Part shown: one piece after another, positions 23,926 to 33,025 of the stretch
How the letters are laid out: every line of letters starts with the position of its first letter
Numbering within the stretch: the stretch's first letter is position 1
Source of the DNA: JAVZJR01 sp037447235
GTDB taxonomy: Archaea > Micrarchaeota > Micrarchaeia > Anstonellales > Bilamarchaeaceae
DNA length: 64,000 bases
Direction: 5' to 3'
Assembly (NCBI GenBank): GCA_037447235.1
Contig: JBBIHC010000002.1
Span: 1-64,000, forward strand
Program-made: the position numbers and the translations under genes
Notes under the pieces: model-generated
What the model was told of the DNA's origin: nothing
What the model saw: the letters and a program-made list of their open reading frames with translations, nothing else
The model's database searches: none

Positions 23926-25214
23926 TTTTTGTTTTTTTCGAGTTCTTCGGCAAATGCCAGCAGGAAACAGTTTAGCTTGTCTTCAGGTATGGAAGCGCCT
24001 GCAGCCATCCTGTGGCCGCCCCCGACCCCGCCGCATAAATCCGCAGCCGCCCTTAGGGCAAGCCCAAGGTTTCCTCCTTTTCCCCTTGTTGAAATCTTAA
24101 GCTGCCTGCCATTGCTGTCTGCTATGCCGACAACAGGCTTTTTCCATAATGGCTGCAGCACCATCCCGCATATTATCCCTATTATGTTCTCGCTTATCAC
24201 TCCCCTGCCATCAATCAGGTAAAATGGCCCCAAATCCTGGATTGAGGCAGAGGCGTATGCAACGCCATCCTTAAGCATTTTCCTGTGCAGCTGAAGCAGT
24301 TTTCTCGCTTCCTCAAAATGCTCCTCTATGCCAAGCGCCACCCCAACGCCAACATCATCCCTCCCGTGCCTTCCGCAGGCATTTAGCATAGTTGAAAATT
24401 CGCCTGCTTCATAAGTTTCATTCATCCTGTTTTTTGGGAACACATAGCTTTCCTCGATTAGTTCATTCACATCCTTTATCCTTCCCCTGTCAATTAGCAG
24501 CTCTGCAAGTGCAGAGACAAGCTTCTTTTTCTCCTCTGCGCCCAAGTCCGCATATGTCCTGTACCTGTTTCCCTCCTTTATTGCTATGCCAAGCGACTGG
24601 ATTAGCTGGATGCATCTGTCCTCTCTATACGAAAGCCCTGGAAGGTACGGTTCATCAGAATATTCAAGAAACTGGATAAGCGGCCTTGAATACCTGCCAT
24701 AAAAACACAGGTCGTTTTCCACCTTTACCATTCCTTCTTTTTCGCCTTCATTCACGAGTTCCCTGTTCTTTCCGATAAACGGAGCCTGCATATCCCCTAC
24801 TGCTCCAGTTACTGCAAGCTCCACTCGCTTTCGGAAGACAAAATAAGCGGTTCCTGCGGCTGACAATTCGGTGCTGCCATCAATACCATACAGAAGCGGG
24901 TTTACCTGAGGCTTTTTTATTCCTTCAGTCTGATGGTGGTCAATTATCAGGACATCCTTGAGCTCGTTCACCTTCTTGTTCCCTCCGCCAAGGTCAACGA
25001 ATATTATCTCCTTCTCCTTTGCAAGCGCATCAATAGCCGCATCATCAAGTTTTTTTATGCACATTCTCCTGTATCGCCTGTTCTCATCAATGAATGCGCC
25101 CGTTACTATCGCCCCAGAGGTTATTCCATCTGTGTCGTAGTGATGAACGATTAGCGGATTGGAAAAGGAAAACGCGATTTTTCTTGCTTCTTCGCAAGCC
25201 TCTTCAAAGTTCAC
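23922..25214 (-). CDS. DHH-family phosphoesterase, archaeal RecJ/GAN-like
   Basis: About 430 residues. Motif I is VHHYDTDGITSG (about 25-36), then FVDLGGG (about 80) and DHHQTEG (about 97-103), the metal-binding DHH core. A DHHA1 domain ends with GGVGGGHRMAAGASI near 405. Archaeal relatives are RecJ-like nucleases, some bound to GINS as Cdc45 counterparts; others degrade oligonucleotides. The start is a GTG at 25214, about 24 nt from a TTTAAA box. A longer frame would run through the divergent promoter and translate it into a Phe-rich stretch that is not plausible. The stop overlaps the convergent secreted-protein gene by 4 nt. Confidence 0.9.
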   Translation of the reverse strand: MNFEEACEEARKIAFSFSNPLIVHHYDTDGITSGAIVTGAFIDENRRYRRMCIKKLDDAAIDALAKEKEIIFVDLGGGNKKVNELKDVLIIDHHQTEGIKKPQVNPLLYGIDGSTELSAAGTAYFVFRKRVELAVTGAVGDMQAPFIGKNRELVNEGEKEGMVKVENDLCFYGRYSRPLIQFLEYSDEPYLPGLSYREDRCIQLIQSLGIAIKEGNRYRTYADLGAEEKKKLVSALAELLIDRGRIKDVNELIEESYVFPKNRMNETYEAGEFSTMLNACGRHGRDDVGVGVALGIEEHFEEARKLLQLHRKMLKDGVAYASASIQDLGPFYLIDGRGVISENIIGIICGMVLQPLWKKPVVGIADSNGRQLKISTRGKGGNLGLALRAAADLCGGVGGGHRMAAGASIPEDKLNCFLLAFAEELEKNKN

Positions 25215-25235
25215 ACTGGATTTTTGATATAAAAC

Positions 25236-25241
25236 TTTAAA
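25236..25241. promoter_or_regulatory. Shared divergent promoter
   Basis: One TTTAAA core centred at 25238.5, about 25 nt from the minus-strand GTG at 25214 and about 25 nt from the plus-strand GTG at 25264. It would drive both the DHH phosphoesterase and the lysine-rich mini-gene as leaderless mRNAs. Confidence 0.55.
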
Positions 25242-25263
25242 TAAAGATTGCTTAATATCCTTG

Positions 25264-25347
25264 GTGATTAAAGTGGTATGCAAAAAACCAATGAAGAAAA
25301 AAGCAGCAAAGAAAAAAACAGCAAAAAAGAAAGCGAAGAAAAAATAG
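25264..25347 (+). CDS. Lysine-rich mini-protein
   Basis: 27 codons from GTG at 25264 (or 18 from ATG at 25291). The end is a regular basic tail, MKKKAAKKKTAKKKAKKK. The pattern resembles histone H1-like or DNA-binding tails of other proteins. The start fits a leaderless transcript from the TTTAAA box at 25236. Another frame of the same A-rich stretch also reads KSSKEKNSKKESEEK, so the composition alone does not prove coding. It lies 18 nt before proS and could act as a leader or as a nucleic-acid-binding peptide. Confidence 0.45.
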   Translation: MIKVVCKKPMKKKAAKKKTAKKKAKKK

Positions 25348-25365
25348 CGTCTTCGCTTTAGGCTG

Positions 25366-26811
25366 GTGTTCCCGTTGCAGGTTGACAAATCAGATTTTTC
25401 AGAATGGTATAATGCCGTGATAAAAGAGGCCGGGCTGTGCGACATCCGCTACGGCGTCAAGGGCTTTGTAGTCTTTATGCCGTGGGCAGTCATGAGCATG
25501 AACCAGATGTATCTGATGTATGAAGAAGAGTTGCAGAAAAGGGGGCACCAGCCGGCTCTTTTTCCAGCCCTTATCCCGCAGTCTTATCTCACAAAGGAAA
25601 GCGAGCACGTGCAGGGTTTTGTGCCAGAAGTTTTTTGGGTAACTGCTGCAGGGAACAACCAGCTTGAGGAAAAACTGGCGATGAGGCCGACAAGCGAGAC
25701 AGCGATGTATTCAATGTATTCTCTTTGGATACACGGAAAAAAGGACCTGCCGCTGAAAATCTACCAGCGCTGTCAGGTGTGGCGCTACGAGACCAAGGCA
25801 ACAAAGCCTTTCATACGCTCGCGTGAGTTTTACTGGATAGAAGCGCACAATTGCTTTGCAACGCGCGAGGATGCAGAGGCGCAGGTACGCGAGGATATGG
25901 AAATGGCGGAAAAGGTAATTCATCAGGAATTTGGCGTTCCATTCCTTTTTTTCAAGAGGCCGCAATGGGACAAGTTCGCTGGCGCGGTTGATACATATGC
26001 GGCAGACACCATTATGCCTGACAGAAGAGTGCTTCAGCTTCCAAGCACCCATATGCTCGGCCAGAATTTCTCAAAATCGTTCAACATAAAATATATGGAT
26101 GAGAACGAGAAAGAGCATTTTGTCTGGCAGACCTGCTACGGCCCGGCAATATCAAGGATATATGCTGCAGTCTTTGCAACGCATGGCGATGAAAAGGGCC
26201 TTGTCCTGCCGTTTGACCTTGCCCCGCTTCAGGTGATCATTGTTCCAATAATAAAAGCAGAAACCGCGGACGAGGTAAAAAAGAAGTGCGAGGAGATGAG
26301 AAGGGCGCTTTCTGAAAAATATCGCGTTGATGTTGATTATGGCGAGGAAACGCCCGGAGCTAAGTTTAACTATTGGGAGCTCAAGGGCGTGCCGGTGAGA
26401 GTGGAAATAGGGAAGAAGGACATTGAAAAAGGAGTAGTGACAGCGGCGCGAAGGGACACCCGGGAAAAAATCGCGGTTAAAGAGAAGGAGCTTGTTGCAA
26501 CCATTGAGAGGCTGCGCGGCGAAATCAAAAAGAACCTTATTGCAAGAGCAAACGCCTGGTTTAAGAAACAGCTTGCCTCTGCGGACGATATGGGGCATCT
26601 TGCCGGCGCGCTTGACAAGGCGGGCTTTGTAAGGGTTCCTTTCTGCACTGACCAGAAGGAAGGGGAAAAGTGCGCGGATATTGTCAAGGAAAAATGCCAC
26701 GCCAACATAAGGGGCACGCTTTACGGAAGCGATGAGACGCCAAAAGGAAAAAAATGCATAGCCTGCGGAAAGCCTGCCGCCATCTATGTTTATGCCGCAA
26801 GGCAGTATTAG
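25366..26811 (+). CDS. proS: Prolyl-tRNA synthetase, archaeal/eukaryal type
   Basis: Class II synthetase charging tRNA-Pro. About 481 residues. Motif 2 region RPTSETAMYSMYSLWI and YQRCQVWRYETK (about 105-145), then FIRSREFYWIEAH. Motif 3 GPAISRIYAA is near 265. The C-terminal domain carries cysteines (CADIVKEKC, KKCIACGK) as in the zinc-binding end of archaeal ProRS and closes with AARQY, the usual tyrosine terminus. The start is GTG at 25366 or TTG at 25375; the GGTG at 25365 would serve the latter. Lacks the editing insertion of bacterial ProRS. Firm assignment. Confidence 0.97.
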   Translation: MFPLQVDKSDFSEWYNAVIKEAGLCDIRYGVKGFVVFMPWAVMSMNQMYLMYEEELQKRGHQPALFPALIPQSYLTKESEHVQGFVPEVFWVTAAGNNQLEEKLAMRPTSETAMYSMYSLWIHGKKDLPLKIYQRCQVWRYETKATKPFIRSREFYWIEAHNCFATREDAEAQVREDMEMAEKVIHQEFGVPFLFFKRPQWDKFAGAVDTYAADTIMPDRRVLQLPSTHMLGQNFSKSFNIKYMDENEKEHFVWQTCYGPAISRIYAAVFATHGDEKGLVLPFDLAPLQVIIVPIIKAETADEVKKKCEEMRRALSEKYRVDVDYGEETPGAKFNYWELKGVPVRVEIGKKDIEKGVVTAARRDTREKIAVKEKELVATIERLRGEIKKNLIARANAWFKKQLASADDMGHLAGALDKAGFVRVPFCTDQKEGEKCADIVKEKCHANIRGTLYGSDETPKGKKCIACGKPAAIYVYAARQY

Positions 26812-26831
26812 GCCGATTTGCAATCCGCCGC

Positions 26832-29570
26832 ATGAAGAAAAAAGCGAGGCTTAAAAAAGTTCTCCACGAATTCAGGAATATGGCGCTGAAGCAGATGGAG
26901 GCGAGCCTTGAGGCAAACAAAATTAGGGCTTATGCTACGATGCTCAAGGAAAACCAGAAGTTTTGGGATTTTCTCATCGTGTTCCTCGCGGCATTGCTCA
27001 TGCTCTCTGCGATAAATTTCTATCCTTTGCCTGTAATCGTTCTGCTTGCGCTGGTTGCCGGAATCGCGGCATATGCCAGGCCGCCGCTGGGTGTCATCCT
27101 TTCCTTTGTTTTTGCTATACCCGCGTTTGTATACCAGTCCATCTCTTTCGGCTGGTTTTTCCTTTTTGTTGCCGCGCTCATGCTTTTTGAGGTCTTTGAG
27201 CGCTGGCTGCTGATAGCAGTCCTCCAGATAATAATATTCGCCCCCTTCAGCTTCGGCGGCCTGCCCTTTGCAGGATTCTTTTCCATTCTTGGAATGGCAG
27301 TGTCTGCATATCATTTTGGCTCGCGAAAAAGCGTTATGGTGTCCGCGCCGGCAGTTTTTCTGATACTGCTTCTTTCATCGTTGTTTCTCGTCCAGAACAG
27401 CGCGTTCTTTCCAATCAATCTAAACCTTTACCGCTCCGCATACCACCTGAGATTTGACAAGCCTGCTGTCAGCCTGGCAGAATTAGGCAGCGTTTTCTCT
27501 TCCTCTCTGCGCGATTTCCTGAGCATTCAAAACATCGGGCTGGTTTTTGAGACTGTTGGGATAATCATAGGCCAGTCATCCACGCTTCTCTTCAGGGACT
27601 CGGCGCTTATTCAGATAATCGGCTGGTCGGCGGCGCTTTTCGCAATGCCCTATCTCTCCGGCAGGCTGAAAAAAAACCAGCAGGCGCTTTCTTCCCCTGT
27701 GCTTCTTCTTCTCCTTCCTTTCTATTATTTTGCAGGCATTGTTTCCGGCACCGGTGGCTTGAGCGTTAATTTTGCCGCAATGGTGGTGTTGGCAGCGGCA
27801 GTCCTCGCAGTTGCGGAGTGCTTTGGCCTCAGGGTAAGCCGGGAGGTTGAGATTGAGCGCGGAGAAAAGCTGAAGGCATACGACAAGTTCGGCTTCAAGG
27901 ATGTCGGTCTGGCGGCTGCGGAAACCCTGGACGATGTCGGCGGCTATGATGATGTGAAGCAGGAGCTTCGCGACGCCATAGTGGTGCCGTTGGAGAAAAA
28001 GGACATAGCGATGGCTTACGGGATGAAGCCGCCTTCGGGCATATTGCTTTTCGGCCCGCCAGGCACAGGCAAAACGATGCTCATGAGGGCGCTGGCCCGC
28101 GAGCTGAAGTATCATTTCATAGAAGTCAAGTGCGCAAACATAATGAGCGAATGGTACGGCGAAAGCGAAAAGAATGTTGTTGAGGTTTTTGCGAAGGCGC
28201 GGACAATGGCGCCGGCGATATTGTTTTTTGACGAGATAGATGTGATAGGGAAAAAGAGGGCAAAGGGCGGGCTGGATGAGGTCACGCCCAGAATCCTGAG
28301 CACAATGCTTCAGGAGATGGATGGCGCTGTGAAAAGCAAGGCAAGCGTTATCGTCGTCGGAACAACAAACATACCTGACCAGCTGGACCGCGCTTTGCTG
28401 AGGCCAGGCAGGTTTGACAAAATAATCTATATGCATCTCCCGGACGCAAAGGCAAGAAAGGACATACTGGAAAAGATCGCGAGAAGGCTTCCGCTTGCGC
28501 CTGATGTTGATTTTGATGTCTTGGCGAAAAAGGCAGAGCGCTTTTCCGGCGCGGACCTTAAAAATCTTGTCACTGAAGCCAAGAGGCTTGCGGCAAAGGA
28601 AGCAGAAATCGCCGGCAGGGTCGTGCCGGTTTCAATGCAGCATTTTACGGCTATGCTCAAGAGGATAAAGCCGAGCACCACATTTGACCAGCTCGAGGAA
28701 TACGAGAAATTCAGGATGGACTTTGAGAGAAGCATCGCAGGGAAGCCGGAGGAGGCTGAGGAGAAGAAGGAAGTGCGCTGGAGCGATGTTGCAGGGATGG
28801 AGGATGTAAAGCAGGCGCTTATGGAGGCGATACAGCTTCCTCTCTTGCGCGAGGACCTGATGAAAGAGTTCAAGGTAAAGCCGAGCAAGGGAATACTGCT
28901 TTTTGGTCCGCCCGGCACCGGCAAGACGCTTCTTGTCAGGGCTGCGGCGAACGAGCTTAATGTTTCATTCCAGTCCTTGAGCGGAGCTGATTTGAGCAAA
29001 GAAGGCTATTTCAAGGCAGCAGCCATAGTCAAGGAAGCATTCAACCGCGCAAGGGAAAACGCGCCATCCATACTTTTCATAGACGAGATAGAAACATTCG
29101 CGCCGGCCAGGGGGGCAGGCGCAGCGTCCGAAGTGGTCGGCCAGTTTCTTGCAGAGATGGACGGCATAAGGGAACTGAAGGGGGTTGTCGTAATTGCAGC
29201 CACGAACATCCCTGAACTTGTTGACAAGGCTCTCCTAAGGCCCGGCAGGTTTGACAAGGTTTTCTACATTCCGCCGCCTGACGAGAAGACAAGGAAAGAA
29301 ATATTCAGGATTCATCTTGGCAGCTTTGCTGAAGGAGTTGACCTTGGCAGGGTGGCAAAGGCAAGCGACGGATACAGCGGCGCAGACATATCTTCTGTTT
29401 GCCAGGCAGTAAAGATGCAGGCGCTAAGGAAGAAGCTTGCCGGCGTTGAAAAGCCTAAAATAAGCACCGAAGACCTTCTCGCAGTGATTTCAGCGCAGAA
29501 GCCATCAATAACCCCTGCAATGCTCCGCTCCTACGAGCTCTTCCTTGAAAAATACGGCGAGAGGAGATAG
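26832..29570 (+). CDS. Membrane-embedded tandem AAA+ ATPase, Cdc48-like
   Basis: 912 residues. Residues about 30-340 form seven or so hydrophobic helices, where Cdc48/VAT has its soluble N-domain. Two AAA modules follow: D1 with Walker A GPPGTGKT near 406-413 and Walker B ILFFDEID near 463, D2 with GPPGTGKT near 695 and ILFIDEIE near 749. Each is followed by the arginine-bearing LLRPGRFDK. The ATP-binding residues are intact in both rings. It is probably a hexameric unfoldase fixed in the membrane that extracts or unfolds membrane or secretion substrates for degradation. ATG at 26832; the gene ends back-to-back with DNA ligase, with no gap. Confidence 0.9.
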   Translation: MKKKARLKKVLHEFRNMALKQMEASLEANKIRAYATMLKENQKFWDFLIVFLAALLMLSAINFYPLPVIVLLALVAGIAAYARPPLGVILSFVFAIPAFVYQSISFGWFFLFVAALMLFEVFERWLLIAVLQIIIFAPFSFGGLPFAGFFSILGMAVSAYHFGSRKSVMVSAPAVFLILLLSSLFLVQNSAFFPINLNLYRSAYHLRFDKPAVSLAELGSVFSSSLRDFLSIQNIGLVFETVGIIIGQSSTLLFRDSALIQIIGWSAALFAMPYLSGRLKKNQQALSSPVLLLLLPFYYFAGIVSGTGGLSVNFAAMVVLAAAVLAVAECFGLRVSREVEIERGEKLKAYDKFGFKDVGLAAAETLDDVGGYDDVKQELRDAIVVPLEKKDIAMAYGMKPPSGILLFGPPGTGKTMLMRALARELKYHFIEVKCANIMSEWYGESEKNVVEVFAKARTMAPAILFFDEIDVIGKKRAKGGLDEVTPRILSTMLQEMDGAVKSKASVIVVGTTNIPDQLDRALLRPGRFDKIIYMHLPDAKARKDILEKIARRLPLAPDVDFDVLAKKAERFSGADLKNLVTEAKRLAAKEAEIAGRVVPVSMQHFTAMLKRIKPSTTFDQLEEYEKFRMDFERSIAGKPEEAEEKKEVRWSDVAGMEDVKQALMEAIQLPLLREDLMKEFKVKPSKGILLFGPPGTGKTLLVRAAANELNVSFQSLSGADLSKEGYFKAAAIVKEAFNRARENAPSILFIDEIETFAPARGAGAASEVVGQFLAEMDGIRELKGVVVIAATNIPELVDKALLRPGRFDKVFYIPPPDEKTRKEIFRIHLGSFAEGVDLGRVAKASDGYSGADISSVCQAVKMQALRKKLAGVEKPKISTEDLLAVISAQKPSITPAMLRSYELFLEKYGERR

Positions 29571-31319
29571 TCACGACCTTGCCTTTCCGCTTTTTTCTTT
29601 TTCGTGCTGGATGAAGTACATCTCTTTTATCTCGTCCGTTGTCGTGGCTTCAGTGGGGCTCTTGTCCTCGCGCAGCCGGAGCATCCTCGGGAACCTGAGC
29701 GCATACCCCTTGTCGCCGTGCAGCCCGCAGGTGTGCGTTGGCGACATCGTGATTTCGTCAAAAACCACTTCCACGACATATTTCGGCTCCACCCAGAAAT
29801 CCGGCTCTATCCTGTAATCCAGGTCTGGCGGGGCGCCGGCTCTTTTTATCTTGTCAAGTTTTTCCTTCAACTGGAGCATTTCCTCCTCGCTGAAGCCCGA
29901 GCCTATCTTGGCGACTGTTTCAAAAATTCCGCGGTCAGGATTGTAAACTGCAACCAGCAGGCCCCCGAACTCAAACTGCGCTCTTGCCCCCTTGCCAAGA
30001 TAATAGCCCACTATGACGCCATCAATCGTGTCAACCGCTTCCCCATAGGACTTCTTGAGTTTTATCCAGGCGAATTTCCTCTTTCCTGCGGTATACGGCG
30101 CATTCAGGTCCTTTGCCATTATCCCCTCAAGCCCGCGGCTAAGCGCGTCCTTGAACTGCCTCTCAAGCTCATCAGGCGTTTTCACGACTTTTTGTTCGCT
30201 GAGTTTCAGGATGCCATCGCCGGCAATTATCTTTTCAAGTGCGGCGCGGCGCTTCCTGTACGGCTCGGTTGTATAGTCCTTGCCGTTTAGGTAAAGAAGG
30301 TCAAAGCAGAAAAGGTTAAGCGGCAGCTCTTTTTTCGCCTCCTCAATTCCGTATTTTCTCTTTCTCTGCATCGTCTGCTGGAAGGAGTAGTATCTGTTTT
30401 CCCTTTTGTTGTAGGCAAGCGCTTCCCCCTCCAGTATTATCTCATTTGCCTTCAATTGCTTTACAGCGTCAACAATCTCCGGAAACATGTGCGTCATTTT
30501 GTCCAGGCGTCTTGAATAAAGCTCAACCGCGTTCCCGCTTTTGTGTACCTGCAGCCGGAAGCCGTCATATTTTCCTTCGCTTGCGCACTCGCCTATTTTT
30601 TTTACTATTTCCTCCGCGCTGCCAAGCCTTTCGGCGAGCGCCGGCATAAGCGGCTTGAACGGCTGCACCCTGAATCTTTCTATTTTTTCCCTCTCCCCGT
30701 AAAAAAGCCTTGCGACATGCCCCATGTCGGCGCAAACGTTGTAAGCCCGCTCAAGCTTCTCCCTCCATGACTTGTCGCCTGTTTTTGCGACAGAAAGCGC
30801 ATCCAGTATGGTCGGATCCCCAACGCCAAGCCTGAGCCGGCCAGTGACGAACCTCACTATGTATCTTGCCTCAAGCGGCGTTGCATTGTTTAGCAGTTCA
30901 ACAAGATATTTTTTCTTCAGCTCAGTGCTCCCCGGCCCGCTTGTTTTCGCTATCCGCAGCAGCGCATTGTAGAGGCGTATGACATCCAGCGGGTTTGAAA
31001 TAAGCGACTGCTGTTTTTTCTTTTTCAGGAAATTTTCCGCAGTGATGCCAAGGTCGCCGGTTTTTTTATATTCCCCATCAACCGCCGAGGCAGAGTATCC
31101 GGTTGCGCTTCCTATGGCTTCCACGGCAAACCTCTCGCCCATTCCAAGTTCAATGTTTTCATAGGGTGGTGCCACTATGCCCTGCACAAAATATACGATG
31201 GCTTTTATTTCCTCCGGGTCTGCTTTGCCGAAGAGCTCGGCCAGCAGGTTGGTCATCTCTATGCGGCCGCTCTTGCCCTCGACCTTGCTGAAAACAGCAA
31301 CGACATCATCAAAAAGCAT
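29571..31319 (-). CDS. lig: ATP-dependent DNA ligase
   Basis: 582 residues, typical of archaeal replicative ligases. An N-terminal DNA-binding domain (1-215) precedes the adenylation domain. The nucleotidyl lysine K250 lies in EGKYDGFR (248-255). Motifs LYSRRLDKM, ILEGEALAY, LFCFDLLYL and EGIMAKDL follow, and an OB-fold carries FAWIKLKKSY with the last ligase motif. Seals nicks in DNA replication and repair. The stop is adjacent to that of the convergent AAA+ gene. The second half contains the OB-like FEFGGLLVAVYN. Firm assignment. Confidence 0.97.
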   Translation of the reverse strand: MLFDDVVAVFSKVEGKSGRIEMTNLLAELFGKADPEEIKAIVYFVQGIVAPPYENIELGMGERFAVEAIGSATGYSASAVDGEYKKTGDLGITAENFLKKKKQQSLISNPLDVIRLYNALLRIAKTSGPGSTELKKKYLVELLNNATPLEARYIVRFVTGRLRLGVGDPTILDALSVAKTGDKSWREKLERAYNVCADMGHVARLFYGEREKIERFRVQPFKPLMPALAERLGSAEEIVKKIGECASEGKYDGFRLQVHKSGNAVELYSRRLDKMTHMFPEIVDAVKQLKANEIILEGEALAYNKRENRYYSFQQTMQRKRKYGIEEAKKELPLNLFCFDLLYLNGKDYTTEPYRKRRAALEKIIAGDGILKLSEQKVVKTPDELERQFKDALSRGLEGIMAKDLNAPYTAGKRKFAWIKLKKSYGEAVDTIDGVIVGYYLGKGARAQFEFGGLLVAVYNPDRGIFETVAKIGSGFSEEEMLQLKEKLDKIKRAGAPPDLDYRIEPDFWVEPKYVVEVVFDEITMSPTHTCGLHGDKGYALRFPRMLRLREDKSPTEATTTDEIKEMYFIQHEKEKSGKARS

Positions 31320-31340
31320 GATACCATTCCCTTTCGCTCT

Positions 31341-32960
31341 TTAAGGCTGTTGTGCCTTCTTGTTCATCATCAATATCTTCCTTATGTTCCTTATCCTTTC
31401 GTTTGCCTCGTCCAGTGCGACTATCAGCTCTATGAAAATTGAGCCGTAGTTTGTGGATTTTTCAAGCATTCTCTTCATATGCGCCTCGTATGTCTTCTCT
31501 ATCCGCTTTCTCAGCGCATCGTCCTTTGCCCGCATTTTCTTGGCCGTATCCTTGTCCATCCCGTCAAAATTCTCCCGCAGGATGTCAAGGTTATCGCGAA
31601 TGATAGCATAGTTCCCCAGCAACTCAGCCCGCGACGCGTCTGAAAGGTGGATGCCCCGCTCATAAAGATTGGAATATGTTATGCTTATCATTTTTGCAAT
31701 GTCTGCAAAATGCTCCACCTGGTTGGATATCCGCGTAAGAATAACCGTTTCCTCCAGTTCTTCTTTCGTTAATTTCCTCTTTGACAGCGAGACGAGGGCG
31801 ATTGTTATTTTTTGGTCCAGAAAATCAGTATACGCCTCAAGTTTCTGCACTCTGTTCCGCCTGTCCGTTTTTGTTTTTATTGCGTTTATCGTTTCTTCAA
31901 AAAGGTCGCGCGAGATTTCCAGCGCGTGCTTTATTTCGTTTTTTACGAGTTCCAGCGCTTTTTCGTTTTTCTTCGGCAGTTCATCGTTCAGGTATTTCGT
32001 TGCAAACACAATCTCCTTTTCGTCGCTCGGCACGATTTTCCTTATCAACATCTCGAATTGCCTTATCACGATCAGGAATACGATTGTTGCAATCACATTG
32101 ACCAGAAGATGGGCGTTTGCCAGCTGCTGCCCGACACCCCCTCCAAGCATTTCAACAAAACGCGAGAAATCGCCCAATACCGGCAGTATGAGCAGAACAC
32201 CAAAAAAATTGAACATAAAGTGCGCCACAGCGGCGCGCTTTGCGCTGTTTTCCATTCTTGCCGCAGCGAGCAGGGCAGTGGTCGTTGTGCCTATGTGGGC
32301 TCCCAGGATTATCAGGATGCCGTCATACAAACTCAGCAGGCCTGCCTGGGCAAAAATGACCGCAAGCCCTGCGGTGACCGCGCTTGACATAAATATGTTT
32401 GTGAGGATGAAACCGGCCAGTATGCCTATGGCTGGATTCGTGAAGTGCGAGAACAGCGAGATGACTTCCGGGTGCGCCTTTAGAGCCTCTGTTGCATCAG
32501 CAATCAGGGTAAGCGAGAAAAAAACAAGGCCAAAATAAAATAACGGCTTCCCCACGAACTTGTACCTTCCCCCTATCAGGTCGATTATGAAACCTATGAC
32601 TATAAAAAGCGGAGCAAATTGGGTAAGCTTGAATGCTATCAACTGTGTCGTAATCGTGGTGCCTATGTTTGCGCCTGCTATTAACCCAAGGCTTTGGGAA
32701 AACGACAGCGTGCCTGCGTCAACCAGTCCGACGACTATGATCGTCATCGCGGTGCTTGACTGAAGTATTGCTGTCGCCACCATTCCGCTCACAACGCCTA
32801 TTGGCTGGGTTTTGGCAAGCCGTTGAAGCTGGGTGCGGAAGGTCTCGCCGGCAACCCTAAGCAGCTCTTTGCTGAATTGTTCTATCCCGTAAAGGAACAG
32901 CACCACGGCCGGCAATACTGAAAGTATGAGCTTCATCTCAAAGTTGTTCAACAGTTCCAT
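31341..32960 (-). CDS. Na+/phosphate cotransporter with PhoU-like domain
   Basis: About 539 residues. Residues about 1-310 contain two inverted repeats of the NptA/Na-Pi family with the QSSTAMTI motif (about 65-72) and the related MSSAVTAGL in the second half. Residues about 340-535 are all helical and look like a PhoU regulatory domain, as in other members. It imports phosphate with sodium. The ATG at 32960 is 25 nt from a TTTAAA core at 32983-32988, so leaderless. No other phosphate gene is adjacent. Confidence 0.9.
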   Translation of the reverse strand: MELLNNFEMKLILSVLPAVVLFLYGIEQFSKELLRVAGETFRTQLQRLAKTQPIGVVSGMVATAILQSSTAMTIIVVGLVDAGTLSFSQSLGLIAGANIGTTITTQLIAFKLTQFAPLFIVIGFIIDLIGGRYKFVGKPLFYFGLVFFSLTLIADATEALKAHPEVISLFSHFTNPAIGILAGFILTNIFMSSAVTAGLAVIFAQAGLLSLYDGILIILGAHIGTTTTALLAAARMENSAKRAAVAHFMFNFFGVLLILPVLGDFSRFVEMLGGGVGQQLANAHLLVNVIATIVFLIVIRQFEMLIRKIVPSDEKEIVFATKYLNDELPKKNEKALELVKNEIKHALEISRDLFEETINAIKTKTDRRNRVQKLEAYTDFLDQKITIALVSLSKRKLTKEELEETVILTRISNQVEHFADIAKMISITYSNLYERGIHLSDASRAELLGNYAIIRDNLDILRENFDGMDKDTAKKMRAKDDALRKRIEKTYEAHMKRMLEKSTNYGSIFIELIVALDEANERIRNIRKILMMNKKAQQP

Positions 32961-32982
32961 CAAAAAATATTTCAAGCGAGAA

Positions 32983-32988
32983 TTTAAA
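32983..32988. promoter_or_regulatory. Shared divergent promoter of Na/Pi transporter and thyX
   Basis: A TTTAAA core about 25 nt from the minus-strand ATG at 32960. On the plus strand it predicts a start near 33011, just ahead of the GGAGG Shine-Dalgarno at 33014-33018 of thyX. Confidence 0.5.
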
Positions 32989-33025
32989 AAATGCGCTCAC
33001 TTAATACTTTGAAGGAGGGAGACAC

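Noticed and set aside
25214..25445. Longer N-terminus of the DHH phosphoesterase
   Set aside because: It would translate the divergent promoter and the antisense of the lysine-rich gene into a Phe-rich stretch. A GTG at 25214 fits the promoter distance and the protein family's length.
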